Positions 44,360-53,144 of a stretch of 64,000 nucleotides of DNA are shown piece by piece. Numbering within the stretch: position 1 is the stretch's first letter; each line of letters starts with the position of its first letter. This DNA comes from Microcoleus sp. AS-A8 (GTDB taxonomy: Bacteria > Cyanobacteriota > Cyanobacteriia > Cyanobacteriales > Coleofasciculaceae): assembly GCA_039962225.1 (NCBI GenBank), contig JAMPKV010000015.1, positions 62,001 to 126,000 on the forward strand, in the 5' to 3' direction. Position numbers and translations under genes: made by a program. The notes under the pieces were generated by a model, which made no database searches, was not told the DNA's origin, and saw nothing but the letters and a program-made list of their open reading frames with translations.

Positions 44360-45358
44360 CTAAAACCTATCCCTTTGAGAAGAGTGAACCTTGTGTTTAA
44401 CGGTTGAAGTTGAGTCACACCCATAAGTTTCTCGCACGAGGTAAAGAGGGCGTCCCTTTACCTCTTCGTAGACACGAGCCAGATATTCACCAATCACACC
44501 TAAGCTAACTAACTGTACTCCTCCCAAAAACAGAACCGCCACCATGATTGAGACATAGCCAGGATGGTCAATTCCAAAGAGTAAAGTCCGAACCACTAAA
44601 AAGCTGGCATAGAAGAATGAAGGTATGGCGACTAAAAGACCTATATAACTCCATACTTTTAAAGGGAGTAAGCTAAAAGATGTAATCCCATCCAAAGCAA
44701 AATTCCAAAGTCGCCAGTAATTCCATTTTGTTTCTCCTTTATGACGAGATGGGCGATCAAAAAGAACGGATGTTTGTTTAAAGCCCACCCAAGCAAACAA
44801 GCCTTTCATGAAACGATTCCGCTCCGGCAATTGTTGAATCGCCTCAACAACACGACGATCGAGTAAACGAAAATCTCCAGTATCGCGGGGAATGGGTACA
44901 CGGCTGATGCTATCAATGACTCGGTAAAACCCATTCGCTGTAAAGCGCTTTAGCCAGCTTTCTCCCTGACGGGAGCGACGTGTTGCATAAACAACATCAT
45001 AGCCCTCACGCCATTTTGCCACCAGTTCTTCGATTAATTCAGGTGGGTCTTGTAAATCCGCATCAATGGGTACAACAGCCTCGCCATTGGCATGATCTAG
45101 ACCTGCGCTTAGAGCAATTTCTTTTCCATAATTCCGAGACAAATTGACGACTTTAATTCTGGGGTCTTGATAATGATGCTCTATTAAACAGCTAAGCGTA
45201 TTGTCTCGACTACCATCATTCACACAAACGATTTCATAGGTCATGTTGAGATGCATCAGGACAGACCTTAATCGCTCAAATAGATAATCAATATTAAGTT
45301 CCTCATTGTAAAGAGGAATAACCACAGAGAGTTCAACAGCACCTGATTCGGGAGGCAT
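44360..45358 (-). CDS. glycosyltransferase family 2 with two C-terminal helices
   Basis: A 332-aa enzyme. The GT-A domain shows VVIPLYNEELNIDYLFERL, CVNDGSRDNTL, PIDADLQDPPELIEE (the DxD) and GDFRLLDRRVVEAI. Two hydrophobic helices near residues 235-305 anchor it in the membrane. The pattern is that of DPM1/GtrB-type transferases, which load a sugar onto undecaprenyl or dolichyl phosphate. The sugar is usually glucose or mannose; which one is not visible. It stands alone, and start ATG 45358 is clear. Confidence 0.92.
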   Translation of the reverse strand: MPPESGAVELSVVIPLYNEELNIDYLFERLRSVLMHLNMTYEIVCVNDGSRDNTLSCLIEHHYQDPRIKVVNLSRNYGKEIALSAGLDHANGEAVVPIDADLQDPPELIEELVAKWREGYDVVYATRRSRQGESWLKRFTANGFYRVIDSISRVPIPRDTGDFRLLDRRVVEAIQQLPERNRFMKGLFAWVGFKQTSVLFDRPSRHKGETKWNYWRLWNFALDGITSFSLLPLKVWSYIGLLVAIPSFFYASFLVVRTLLFGIDHPGYVSIMVAVLFLGGVQLVSLGVIGEYLARVYEEVKGRPLYLVRETYGCDSTSTVKHKVHSSQRDRF

Positions 45359-45532
45359 AGTGTAAGATTAACGAGCTACCTGAAACTATCCCAGCCAAAA
45401 TATATCACTCACACCAATGAGAGAAAGCCCTGAAACAGGGGGATGTTTTTAAGTCGATTGTTGGGTAGATTGGGATTTTAAGTATTAAGGTGTCAATTAT
45501 TTTATGGTTCTGCTGAAAGGCTCACCCTATCA

Positions 45533-46774
45533 TTAATCCTGCCAGGTAAGATTCAGAGCCCTCCAAGTTCTTTCACCCACAATCCCATCTGTAATTAAAC
45601 CTTCAGACTTCTGAAACGCCATTACAGCAGCTTTCGTTGCAGGGCCAAAGTCTCCGTCAGGTATCCCAAGTTTAAATCCTAGCTGTTGCAAGCGTTCCTG
45701 TAGTTGTTTTACTTGCGTGCCTTTAGTTCCTTCCCGGAGGGGGAGAAAGGATAGGGATGGATCTGGATCTGAATCTGGATCTGAATCTGGATCTGGGGAT
45801 GGAGTTTGAGCTGGGGATGGAGATGAAGATGAAGATGAAAATGGTTTATTGCCCCAGCGTTTGGAAAACTCTTCCAAGATGGGTTTTGAGAGTTGTCCTT
45901 GCAGCCACTGAATGGCTTGATTTTGATGAGGTAAGCTGCGATACAGTAAGTAAGTATCAAGCAGATCGATCGCACTGGGCGATTCTGGCTTCGGTATCGG
46001 CGTACTCGTCAGCAACTTCCAAGTGGTTGGACCCACCACACCATCTGGATCTAACCCGTGATACTTCTGAAAAGAAATGACAGCCTGAACCGTACCGATG
46101 CCGTAAATGCCGTCAATGGGGCCGGGGTTAAAGCCTTGGGCTTTGAGGCGTTGCTGTAGTTCTGTGACTTTTGCACCGGAAGCGCCTTCCCGGAGATAGT
46201 CTTCGGCTGGAGAGGAACCAAGTCGCTTGCGTACATCTTGACGCAATCGCGGCAATTGACTGTACAACCAGTTACCAGGGCAATTCGTTGGAGAAAAGTC
46301 TCGATGTCCTTTGATATTATCGGGGTCAATCTTGCAGGACGAGCAAATAGAAGCGCACAACTCAACCATACTCTCCCACTGCTTGGCGTTCATCTGGTAG
46401 GTCATGAAGTTGCCTTCATTTTCAATCCCTGGCGACTCATTGCCTTTAACACTGCCAGCGTGGGCGGAACGGACACAACGCCCGCGCTTAATGGCATCTA
46501 AAGAACCTTGTCTACCTTCAAGCAAAACCCCACCCGTGGTATTTAAAAAGTTATGGCCGGAATCATTCCAGCCAAATTCACCCATGTGGGCACCTTGAAT
46601 ACTCCTGGCCAATTGTTTCGCTCCCTCCACCGTTGCTCTAGATAAATCTCTAGGGGGATTTGGCATATCTGTATGGTGGATGACGATATATTGCGGCCTC
46701 GTTTCTTCAGGCCACTGTTTTGGAGCTCTAGCCCCCCATTGTTTAGCAGAAATGACACTGGCAGTGAAAGGCAT
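45533..46774 (-). CDS. N-acetylmuramoyl-L-alanine amidase with two peptidoglycan-binding domains
   Basis: A 413-aa protein. Residues ~5-180 are a PGRP/amidase_2 domain: IVIHHTDMP with the first zinc histidine, GHNFLNTTGGVLLEGRQG, and KGHRDFSPTNCPGNWLY with the second histidine and the cysteine ligand. Two PG_binding_1 repeats follow (VTELQQRLKAQGFNPGPIDG at ~195; VKQLQERLQQLGFKLGIPDG near 350). A Ser/Pro/Asp linker separates them. The first codons show no signal peptide, which is unusual for a wall enzyme. The linker is encoded by a short tandem repeat. Confidence 0.9.
   Translation of the reverse strand: MPFTASVISAKQWGARAPKQWPEETRPQYIVIHHTDMPNPPRDLSRATVEGAKQLARSIQGAHMGEFGWNDSGHNFLNTTGGVLLEGRQGSLDAIKRGRCVRSAHAGSVKGNESPGIENEGNFMTYQMNAKQWESMVELCASICSSCKIDPDNIKGHRDFSPTNCPGNWLYSQLPRLRQDVRKRLGSSPAEDYLREGASGAKVTELQQRLKAQGFNPGPIDGIYGIGTVQAVISFQKYHGLDPDGVVGPTTWKLLTSTPIPKPESPSAIDLLDTYLLYRSLPHQNQAIQWLQGQLSKPILEEFSKRWGNKPFSSSSSSPSPAQTPSPDPDSDPDSDPDPSLSFLPLREGTKGTQVKQLQERLQQLGFKLGIPDGDFGPATKAAVMAFQKSEGLITDGIVGERTWRALNLTWQD
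45758..45838. repeat. 6/12-bp tandem repeat in amidase linker
   Basis: GGATCTGAATCT-type 12-bp units followed by GATGAA hexamers encode the DPDSDPDSDPDP and SSSSSS parts of the linker. Unit sizes are multiples of three, so slippage keeps the frame. Confidence 0.75.
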
Positions 46775-46906
46775 TCTTCCCTCTTCTCTACAATGTATGG
46801 TTGCTGAATTGTTCTGAGCGCGAGTGGAGCCTGAACTCTCTGAGTGGGTGCGACTGGTTTTTTACTTATCCTACAAGACTCATCGTTCTTTCGAGAGAGG
46901 GGATGA

Positions 46907-46926
46907 GGGGGCGTTGTAACGCCCCC
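46907..46926. terminator. perfect 9-bp hairpin after the channel gene
   Basis: GGGGGCGTT-GT-AACGCCCCC lies 58 bp past the mechanosensitive-channel stop and before the amidase start. The sequence is a common cyanobacterial intergenic palindrome and may terminate transcription. Confidence 0.55.
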
Positions 46927-46983
46927 TACTTTATGGTTACGGCGGAAGCCCTGGTTGATTGGATGTTGGGCGGCCCGTTTTCC

Positions 46984-48732
46984 TTATCGGTTTTCCTTAA
47001 AGGACGAGAGCCATTCCCGAACTTGAGCGGCGGCAATATCACGAGCGCCTAAACCAAAGGCTAGGGCGATTGCCACGGCAATGGCACCTAAGAGCAGCCC
47101 AAAGGCTAAGTTAACAATGTCACTGGCAATGCCCATTTGTTGCAGTGCCATCGCGGAAACCAAGGTAATAATTGCAATCCGAGCGGTTTGTCCCAGGATT
47201 CGGGATTGACGAGAGCCAGAGCTTGTAATCAAATTAAAGGCTAGATTCGCTAGCCATAGACCAATGGCAAATACCACTAACCCCGCCAAAATCCGACCCG
47301 CAATCACCAGAATGCCGGTCACAATTAAGGTCAAGGCGGCAAACTGCAAAACGTTCGTTGCGGCAACGGCGGCAAACAATAGGATGCCGACTAAGACGAT
47401 AATTCCCGCTAGTTCTGACGGTGTTCGAGTGGGAGCTGGTGAAGGCTGTAGTACAGTCTGAGAGCCAACTCTAGGTGTACTGGGTAACCCATATTCGTCG
47501 GTTGTAGTAACTGGCGTAGGACGGGTAACGCGGGCTGTCGGGATACCCAGCCACTGAAACACATTGTTGAAGCCAATGCTAGTCAGGATATTGGTCACCA
47601 AATCGCTGAGAAATTGCCCAATGACATAAGCAATGCCTAGAATCAACGCGGCTGTAAAGATTTTAGGAATCGCGTTGAGAATCTGGTTTAACATTGCGAT
47701 CGCAGGCACTGAGATCGCCTCGATCTGTAGTGTCTGGAGAGCTGCGATCGCTGTTGGAATCAAAATTAGGACGTAGACAACTGTTCCAACCAGCCAGGAG
47801 AGGGACTGACTTCCTGCTGTTGCCTGGAGTCCAAACCGACTCCCTAATTGGTCAGCGCCAGCTGCCGATAGTAAGTTGGTGACAATGCGGCGCACGACTT
47901 GTGCAATAAACCAACCCACCGCTGCGATCGCGATCGCTCCCAAAATATTGGGCAGAATTCCCAAAATTTGGTTCAGCATTAGCTGCAAGGGTTGCAAGGT
48001 TGTTCCCTGCAAACCCAAGCTGTCTAAAATTAAGGGGAGAAATAGGAGAAAAATGAACCAGTACAGGGCATTTCCAATCGTTTCCGCCAGCGAAAATTGA
48101 TGGGTTGGGGGAGGGGAAGTTTCTCCTGAAGCCTCTGGTGGTCTAACTTGCTGACCTAAACGCTGATCTAAACGAAATAATCGCAGCGCCCGCGTTGTTA
48201 TTATCTTGACTAATGTCGCCACTAGCCAAGCTACCCCTAAAAAGATCAATGCTCCTAGGAGCTTGGGTAAAAAGATCAGAATTTGGTTGAGAAAGTTATT
48301 CAGGGGTTGAGAAACGACTTCTAGCTGTAGTTGCTGTAGAACACCAACTACAGTGAAGATCATGATGATCCAAAAAACTGCGCTGGATATCCACTTCTCA
48401 ATGGGAGGAGCCTCTACTCCCTCCTGCCGACCCGTGATCCAGTCTGCTATTTTGTTGTCCAAACGGGTGCGATTGAGCAGCCCTCTGGTGATAAACGAAG
48501 CAATTAGGGCGATGAGAAGCCCAACCAGTAAGATGGCGAGTGCGCCGACCAACGTAGGCACGAAGGTCCAGATACTTTGCCACAGTCCCTCAACATAGGT
48601 TGTCCCCGTCTGGAATACTCCGGGTTGAGCCGGTGCCACCGGTTGATTCGGTGCCTGTGCCAAAACGGAATGTACCTGGAGCGGCACATCCACTCTCACG
48701 GTTTGGACTATACCTTTCCATATTTCATTCAT
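46984..48732 (-). CDS. mechanosensitive ion channel-like membrane protein
   Basis: A ~582-aa protein made of repeated amphipathic transmembrane blocks. Each has a helix rich in small residues followed by a glycine/alanine kink, for example LPKLLGALIFLGVAWLVA, ILPNILGAIAIAAVGWFIA and AIPKIFTAALILGIAYVIG. At least three such units are visible. This is the conserved TM-helix family annotated as small-conductance mechanosensitive channels, here with no MscS beta domain. ATG 48732 has AGAAGG 6 nt upstream. It may help sense turgor; ion conduction is not shown. Confidence 0.82.
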   Translation of the reverse strand: MNEIWKGIVQTVRVDVPLQVHSVLAQAPNQPVAPAQPGVFQTGTTYVEGLWQSIWTFVPTLVGALAILLVGLLIALIASFITRGLLNRTRLDNKIADWITGRQEGVEAPPIEKWISSAVFWIIMIFTVVGVLQQLQLEVVSQPLNNFLNQILIFLPKLLGALIFLGVAWLVATLVKIITTRALRLFRLDQRLGQQVRPPEASGETSPPPTHQFSLAETIGNALYWFIFLLFLPLILDSLGLQGTTLQPLQLMLNQILGILPNILGAIAIAAVGWFIAQVVRRIVTNLLSAAGADQLGSRFGLQATAGSQSLSWLVGTVVYVLILIPTAIAALQTLQIEAISVPAIAMLNQILNAIPKIFTAALILGIAYVIGQFLSDLVTNILTSIGFNNVFQWLGIPTARVTRPTPVTTTDEYGLPSTPRVGSQTVLQPSPAPTRTPSELAGIIVLVGILLFAAVAATNVLQFAALTLIVTGILVIAGRILAGLVVFAIGLWLANLAFNLITSSGSRQSRILGQTARIAIITLVSAMALQQMGIASDIVNLAFGLLLGAIAVAIALAFGLGARDIAAAQVREWLSSFKENR

Positions 48733-49048
48733 AGTCTTCCTTCTAACGCTATTCTCAAATTTCACAAACCAGCAACATGAAGTTTGTGACCACAGTGCTG
48801 AACGTGATTGATGCTATTTATCCTCTCAATCAATAGAGTGTGATGGTTAAATAGAGATGCAGAGAACTGAAGATTAACAGCCGGAAAAATCCAGGGGCAA
48901 GTTTAAACCTAGAGTCGCGGCTTTACCTCTATCCTTATGGATAATTAAGCCACAAAAATGCAAGATTTACTGGTTTTTCAGGCTTAAACTTTCTTTGCTT
49001 TCCAGTAGAGCCATATTACCCGTCCTCGATTAGCTCTGGAACATTTCA
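48733..49048. other. intergenic region between channel and SRPBCC genes
   Basis: 316 bp with no supported gene, separating divergent genes. It must contain the promoters of both, but I cannot identify a convincing pair of boxes, hairpin or repeat. Confidence 0.35.
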
Positions 49049-49513
49049 ATGTCAAAGTCAAACACTCAAGTTTTTGAACAGTCAATTCAAATCAAGGCCA
49101 GTGCGACAGTTGTAGAGCGCTGTATCACTGACCAGACTTTGATGCACCGCTGGCTCAACCCAATTCTAAGCTGTAAACCGATAGGAGAGTGGAGTACCTC
49201 AGTCGGAAGTCGCAGCCGTTTTGTGATTCAAATTCCTTTGTTGCAACCAAAATTAAATAGCGTTGTAGTAGTACGAGAACCGGGTTTAGTCGTTTGGGAA
49301 TTCCAGGGATTTTTTCAAGGGCGCGATCGCTGGGAGTGTCAGCCCAATGACAAAGGCACACGTCTACTCAACCGCTTTGAGTTTGGAATTTCCAACCCAG
49401 TCATTAGCTGGGGCTTCAACACCTTTGCCGCCAATTGGACAAAAGGTGATATGCAAGCCCAATTGAGACGCCTCAAACGAGTCGCCGAAGAGGTATATCG
49501 CCGTGAAAAATGA
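49049..49513 (+). CDS. SRPBCC-family lipid/ligand-binding protein
   Basis: A 154-aa protein with the START-like helix-grip fold of the SRPBCC superfamily: EQSIQIKASATVVERCITD at the start, a run of antiparallel strands (SRFVIQIPLL, LVVWEFQGFF) and a long C-terminal helix (KGDMQAQLRRLKRVAEEVYR). These proteins bind a hydrophobic ligand in a central cavity. No catalytic residue pattern is evident. The product is soluble. Ligand unknown; function cannot be inferred from neighbours. Confidence 0.8.
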   Translation: MSKSNTQVFEQSIQIKASATVVERCITDQTLMHRWLNPILSCKPIGEWSTSVGSRSRFVIQIPLLQPKLNSVVVVREPGLVVWEFQGFFQGRDRWECQPNDKGTRLLNRFEFGISNPVISWGFNTFAANWTKGDMQAQLRRLKRVAEEVYRREK

Positions 49514-49581
49514 ACAAAAACAATGAGCGAAAATTTTAAATTCCCTTATATTATTTCTCTGTAACAAAGCGCTCAATTCAT

Positions 49582-49631
49582 TACCCCCTGTAGTCCCCCT
49601 TATTAAAGAGGACGGCGATAGCCGGGGGTTC
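49582..49631. repeat. imperfect GC-rich intergenic palindrome
   Basis: ACCCCCTGTAGTCCCCCTT and GCCGGGGGTT form a loose inverted repeat with an intervening TAATAAAG-like loop. The type recurs widely in cyanobacterial intergenic DNA and could serve as a terminator for the converging SRPBCC and SirB1 genes. Confidence 0.4.
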
Positions 49632-49660
49632 ATAAAGTGCAACTTTAAAGAGAATTGGTA

Positions 49661-50467
49661 TTAAGCGTCTCGACTCAGTTGCTCCAATAACCGACGAATC
49701 ACAGGAGCATCTTCCGCATTAGGGAGCATGGCTAAATAAATTTCTAAATCCTGGGCGGCCTGAGGCCCATCTCCCAACTGGTAGTAAATCAGCCCGCGAT
49801 CGCGAATTTCTATAGGAGCATCCGGAAACAACAGCAAAATGCGTTCAACGGCTGCCTGCGCTTTCGGCAATTCGCTGCGGTTGAGGTAAATAAATTTGAG
49901 ATTCCTCAACATCCGTACCAATATCTGCCGAGGACTAACCGAGGTAATGAAACTGGATTGCATCTGCACAGGACGCCCGTACATCTGTGCAAGTCGTGCC
50001 TCGCAATCTTGTTGAAATAAAATCTCACCACGATTAAAAGCATCGACAAAAATTCCTGCTTCCTCAAAACTTGGGCGAATTAAAAAATGCCCTGGCATAT
50101 TGATACCAACCATCGGAAAATCTAGGCGTCGGGAAACTTCCAGGTAGACGAGCGAAAGGGTAATTGGAATACCTGTCCGTCGCTCAATCACCTCATTGAG
50201 GAAGCTATTGCGTGGGTCGTAGTAATCACTCGTATTGCCGATGTAACCTAAGTCATCGTAGAAGTATTGATTCAGGGTCTGGATAATCCGCAGAGGATAG
50301 CGTTCGGCTGGTAGACGTTCCTCGACCTCATCTGCCATGACATCGAGAGCATTCATATATTCGTCGGCATCAAGGTCTGGATATTCTTCTTGGGCAATAT
50401 AAAGTGCTGCTTTTGCCAGGTCAATTTGGTCATCTGGCTGATTGATTTCCCTGTAAAAGTTATCCAT
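49661..50467 (-). CDS. SirB1-family protein (transglutaminase-like + TPR)
   Basis: A ~268-aa protein with a SirB1/transglutaminase-like N-terminal domain (NQYFYDDLGYIGNTSDYYDPRNSFLNEVIERR in parts, ITLSLVYLEVSRRLDFPMVGINMPGHFLIR) and a C-terminal TPR-like helical tail (NLKFIYLNRSELPKAQAAVERILLL). Cyanobacterial homologues are common but uncharacterised. ATG 50467 is preferred over a GTG at 50491. The H in PGHF may belong to a catalytic site, but the cysteine of true transglutaminases is not obvious. Confidence 0.85.
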   Translation of the reverse strand: MDNFYREINQPDDQIDLAKAALYIAQEEYPDLDADEYMNALDVMADEVEERLPAERYPLRIIQTLNQYFYDDLGYIGNTSDYYDPRNSFLNEVIERRTGIPITLSLVYLEVSRRLDFPMVGINMPGHFLIRPSFEEAGIFVDAFNRGEILFQQDCEARLAQMYGRPVQMQSSFITSVSPRQILVRMLRNLKFIYLNRSELPKAQAAVERILLLFPDAPIEIRDRGLIYYQLGDGPQAAQDLEIYLAMLPNAEDAPVIRRLLEQLSRDA

Positions 50468-50544
50468 GATACCGTCTTTGATGCGAGTCACGGTCTAGTG
50501 TACAGGGTCAAGACACAAAGCCCATCTATAGAAAGTAGGGATAA

Positions 50545-51354
50545 TTAAAACCCCAAAATTTCTCCAATCGCTTGTACCAAACTTAGATAAAAATTACCTT
50601 CCAACTGGCGAAACAACACAAATGATGTTCCAGGCGTACCAAAGAACGGTCGCAATGTCCAGGCTAACTGAGTGCCAACAAAGGCATATAGCACCAACCA
50701 AAACCGTAAAATACTCATGCGGGTTTCCATGCCGTCAGTGTCCTCTTTCGTCATCGACTGCATTCCTTGATAAAGGAATTGGATACCCATAAATCCGGTA
50801 ACTGTAAAAATTGCCACATTTAAGAGGATAAAAAACTGATAATTTCGTGTGGAAATCAGAAAAAATAGAACAATTGGTGCAAAACTAAATAATAAAACAC
50901 TAATTACGGAGACAGCCGCAAGGAGCATGGCAAAATGCTGTCCAGCCGTCTTGCGTGAACCAAACAGCACGTTAAAAAAGTATAAGGTTGGGAAACAAAT
51001 CAACAGCGTAATTAAATAGAGAGCCGGAAGTTTGATGGCTGAAGAGATCGCCTGTTCCCAACTATGGAATGAACCAATAATGGCACCAGAAATAGCAAAA
51101 AATATAGAACTACAGATAAGCAGCGCTGTACTCTTACTCTTGAGTTTGATGCCACCTCGAATTTCATCGAGAAATGAGGTGCGATCGCGCAGTAGCTTAA
51201 TTAAGACGGTGAAGGACTTTGTTGCCTGGAATTGATTTTGCATCATCTTCTTATCCGAGAAGAGTATATCCAGTTTTAGCAAGAATTTTGCGAAAGCGCT
51301 CGTTACGACGATGCCAGATGGCAGTGTATCCAACTCTAACTGTCCGTCCGACAT
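50545..51354 (-). CDS. polytopic membrane protein of unknown function
   Basis: A 269-aa protein with a soluble N-terminus (~75 aa) and about six hydrophobic helices, for example STALLICSSIFFAISGAIIG, LYLITLLICFPTLYFF, HFAMLLAAVSVISVLL and FWLVLYAFVGTQLAWTLRPFF. The last of these, LAWTLRPFFGTP, recurs in homologous cyanobacterial membrane proteins. I recognise no enzyme or transporter signature. It shares orientation with the GTPase gene but leaves ~75 bp between. Function unknown. Confidence 0.7.
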   Translation of the reverse strand: MSDGQLELDTLPSGIVVTSAFAKFLLKLDILFSDKKMMQNQFQATKSFTVLIKLLRDRTSFLDEIRGGIKLKSKSTALLICSSIFFAISGAIIGSFHSWEQAISSAIKLPALYLITLLICFPTLYFFNVLFGSRKTAGQHFAMLLAAVSVISVLLFSFAPIVLFFLISTRNYQFFILLNVAIFTVTGFMGIQFLYQGMQSMTKEDTDGMETRMSILRFWLVLYAFVGTQLAWTLRPFFGTPGTSFVLFRQLEGNFYLSLVQAIGEILGF

Positions 51355-51429
51355 GAAAAATTATCTAAAGATTTCTGGAGGAAACTTATACCGTTTTCCC
51401 AAGCATTTGCATTAGGACTAAACTTCCCA

Positions 51430-52905
51430 TCAACGTGGCTTTACCTTCCATCGCCCTCCATCAAGTTTCGCCTCCAATTCCCCTTTAATACGATTGAGAA
51501 TTGAGGTTTCATCCAGCGATGAGAGAATTCGGGTTACAACCGCTTTTGGCCCATCTGGCCCCCAAGATGCCCCATTTGCCAAATAGCTCTTACTCACTTG
51601 TCCGATCCCATACGAAGAAACTCCCGCCACTCCCGCCTGAGTCAGTGCCACCGAAACATAAGGCGCTAAGGAAATTCCCCCCGTTGCCGGTGCAGAAAGA
51701 CCGAGTAAACTTTTGAGGGAACCAAGTCCTAGACTGACCAAAAGTTCGCTAGCACCAATTCCTCCCATGCCGATCGCAATTTTTTGCAATAATCCGACAG
51801 CACCCTGCTGGGTCATGGAAATGCCGTACAGGCGAGATAAGGTTAAAATCATCACCACATCAACGATGGTGGCAGTGAGGACATCTACCACAGTTAAGGG
51901 GTTAAGTGCGATCGCAACTGCCTTAGTAATCGTCGCTTTCCAGATAATCTGATTGGCACTCTCCTCCCGAATCGCCATTTTCCGACTCACCACCCGTTCG
52001 TTGACATCATCGGCATAAAGCATTGAATTGAGGGCAACCAGCGATTTACCTTCCCGGTGCAAAATCTCCAGAATTTTCAGCTTCAACTCATCGACTTGCG
52101 GTTTTCCCGGACGCCGTTGCACGTTCATACTACCATCGGCACGTCGCACGGCTTGAGCAACCAAGGGGGAAGCGGCAACCATGACAATTTCTTCGGGGGA
52201 GAGCAACTGCTTCACTCGCTCATCCCGAATTTTACGGTAAATTTCCTGACGATCCGCTTCGGGATATTGGTCAATTTTGTTAAACACCAGCAACATCGGT
52301 TTGCCAACATTCCGCAGTTGGGAAAGGGCGTCAAATTCCACCTTCGTCATGTCACCGGCGATCATGAAGAGAATCAAGTCTACCTGTCTGGCAACCTGAT
52401 GCGCTAAAGCTTCTCGCGTTTCACCGTCTACTTCGTCAATTCCTGGCGTGTCAATTAGCTGAATTTGGGACTTACCTATACTACTGGGTAAGGCAACTCG
52501 CAGAATGTCTTGACCATTATCCCCCACCGCTTCCTGACTCAATTGCCAATTTGCGGTATGACTGCTGCGGGTAACGCCATGTAATGCCCCCGTCTCAAAT
52601 ACGGGTGTACCCAATAAGGCATTGAGGACAGACGATTTCCCCCGTCCCACCATGCCAAAGGCAGCAATCTGAATGCATGAATCTTCTAATTTGTCAAGTA
52701 AGGTGGTTAAGCCCTCAATTTCTGACTCTAAACCCGCTTGTTCTCGTGGGGTTAAGTCGAGATGACTCACTATGTCTCGGAGTGCGTCTTGTGCTTGTTT
52801 GTAGTTGAGTTCTTCCTGAATTTCTTCAAAGCTGGCGATCGCACTGTCGAATTCGTCGGTATCCATGGTACTGGGAGAATCAGGTTCAGGCATTGAGTGG
52901 CTCAA
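51430..52905 (-). CDS. dynamin-like/DUF697 GTPase, membrane-associated
   Basis: A GTPase of about 491 aa. P-loop GMVGRGKSSVLNALLG, the switch HGVTRSSHTANW, LIDTPGIDEVDG (G3) and VFNKIDQYPE (G4) are all present. From about residue 330 hydrophobic and Gly-rich stretches follow (VAIALNPLTVVDVLTATIVDVVMI, GGIGASELLVSLGLGS), as in DUF697. AGGAGG sits 7 nt before TTG 52905, so this start is chosen; ATG 52893 and an upstream TTG 52953 are alternatives. The domain mix suggests membrane remodelling or stress, inferred from family. Confidence 0.85.
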   Translation of the reverse strand: MSHSMPEPDSPSTMDTDEFDSAIASFEEIQEELNYKQAQDALRDIVSHLDLTPREQAGLESEIEGLTTLLDKLEDSCIQIAAFGMVGRGKSSVLNALLGTPVFETGALHGVTRSSHTANWQLSQEAVGDNGQDILRVALPSSIGKSQIQLIDTPGIDEVDGETREALAHQVARQVDLILFMIAGDMTKVEFDALSQLRNVGKPMLLVFNKIDQYPEADRQEIYRKIRDERVKQLLSPEEIVMVAASPLVAQAVRRADGSMNVQRRPGKPQVDELKLKILEILHREGKSLVALNSMLYADDVNERVVSRKMAIREESANQIIWKATITKAVAIALNPLTVVDVLTATIVDVVMILTLSRLYGISMTQQGAVGLLQKIAIGMGGIGASELLVSLGLGSLKSLLGLSAPATGGISLAPYVSVALTQAGVAGVSSYGIGQVSKSYLANGASWGPDGPKAVVTRILSSLDETSILNRIKGELEAKLDGGRWKVKPR

Positions 52906-53073
52906 AATCAAACCTCCTGCAACGACTCGCCGGGAACAGCTAACCCGTTGCAATTACTAGTGACGGCTAATCCTATGCTAAAGGTTGAATTTCTAGCCTG
53001 CTCCCCAAACCCTATCAATTTATTCATCTTGTGGGAAGATATTTTTCCTGCCTTTAAAACTCAGCTCACTCCA

Positions 53074-53101
53074 TAAAAAATCCCCCACCCGAAGGCAGGG
53101 G
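53074..53101 (-). terminator. intrinsic terminator of psaB
   Basis: On the minus strand CCCCTGCC-TTCG-GGTGGGGG forms an 8-bp stem (two G-T pairs) with a UUCG tetraloop, followed by ATTTTTT. It ends 44 bp past the psaB stop. Confidence 0.8.
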
Positions 53102-53144
53102 ACTTTATTTAATTACCTACAAAGCTAGGATGGAGTCAACTTCA

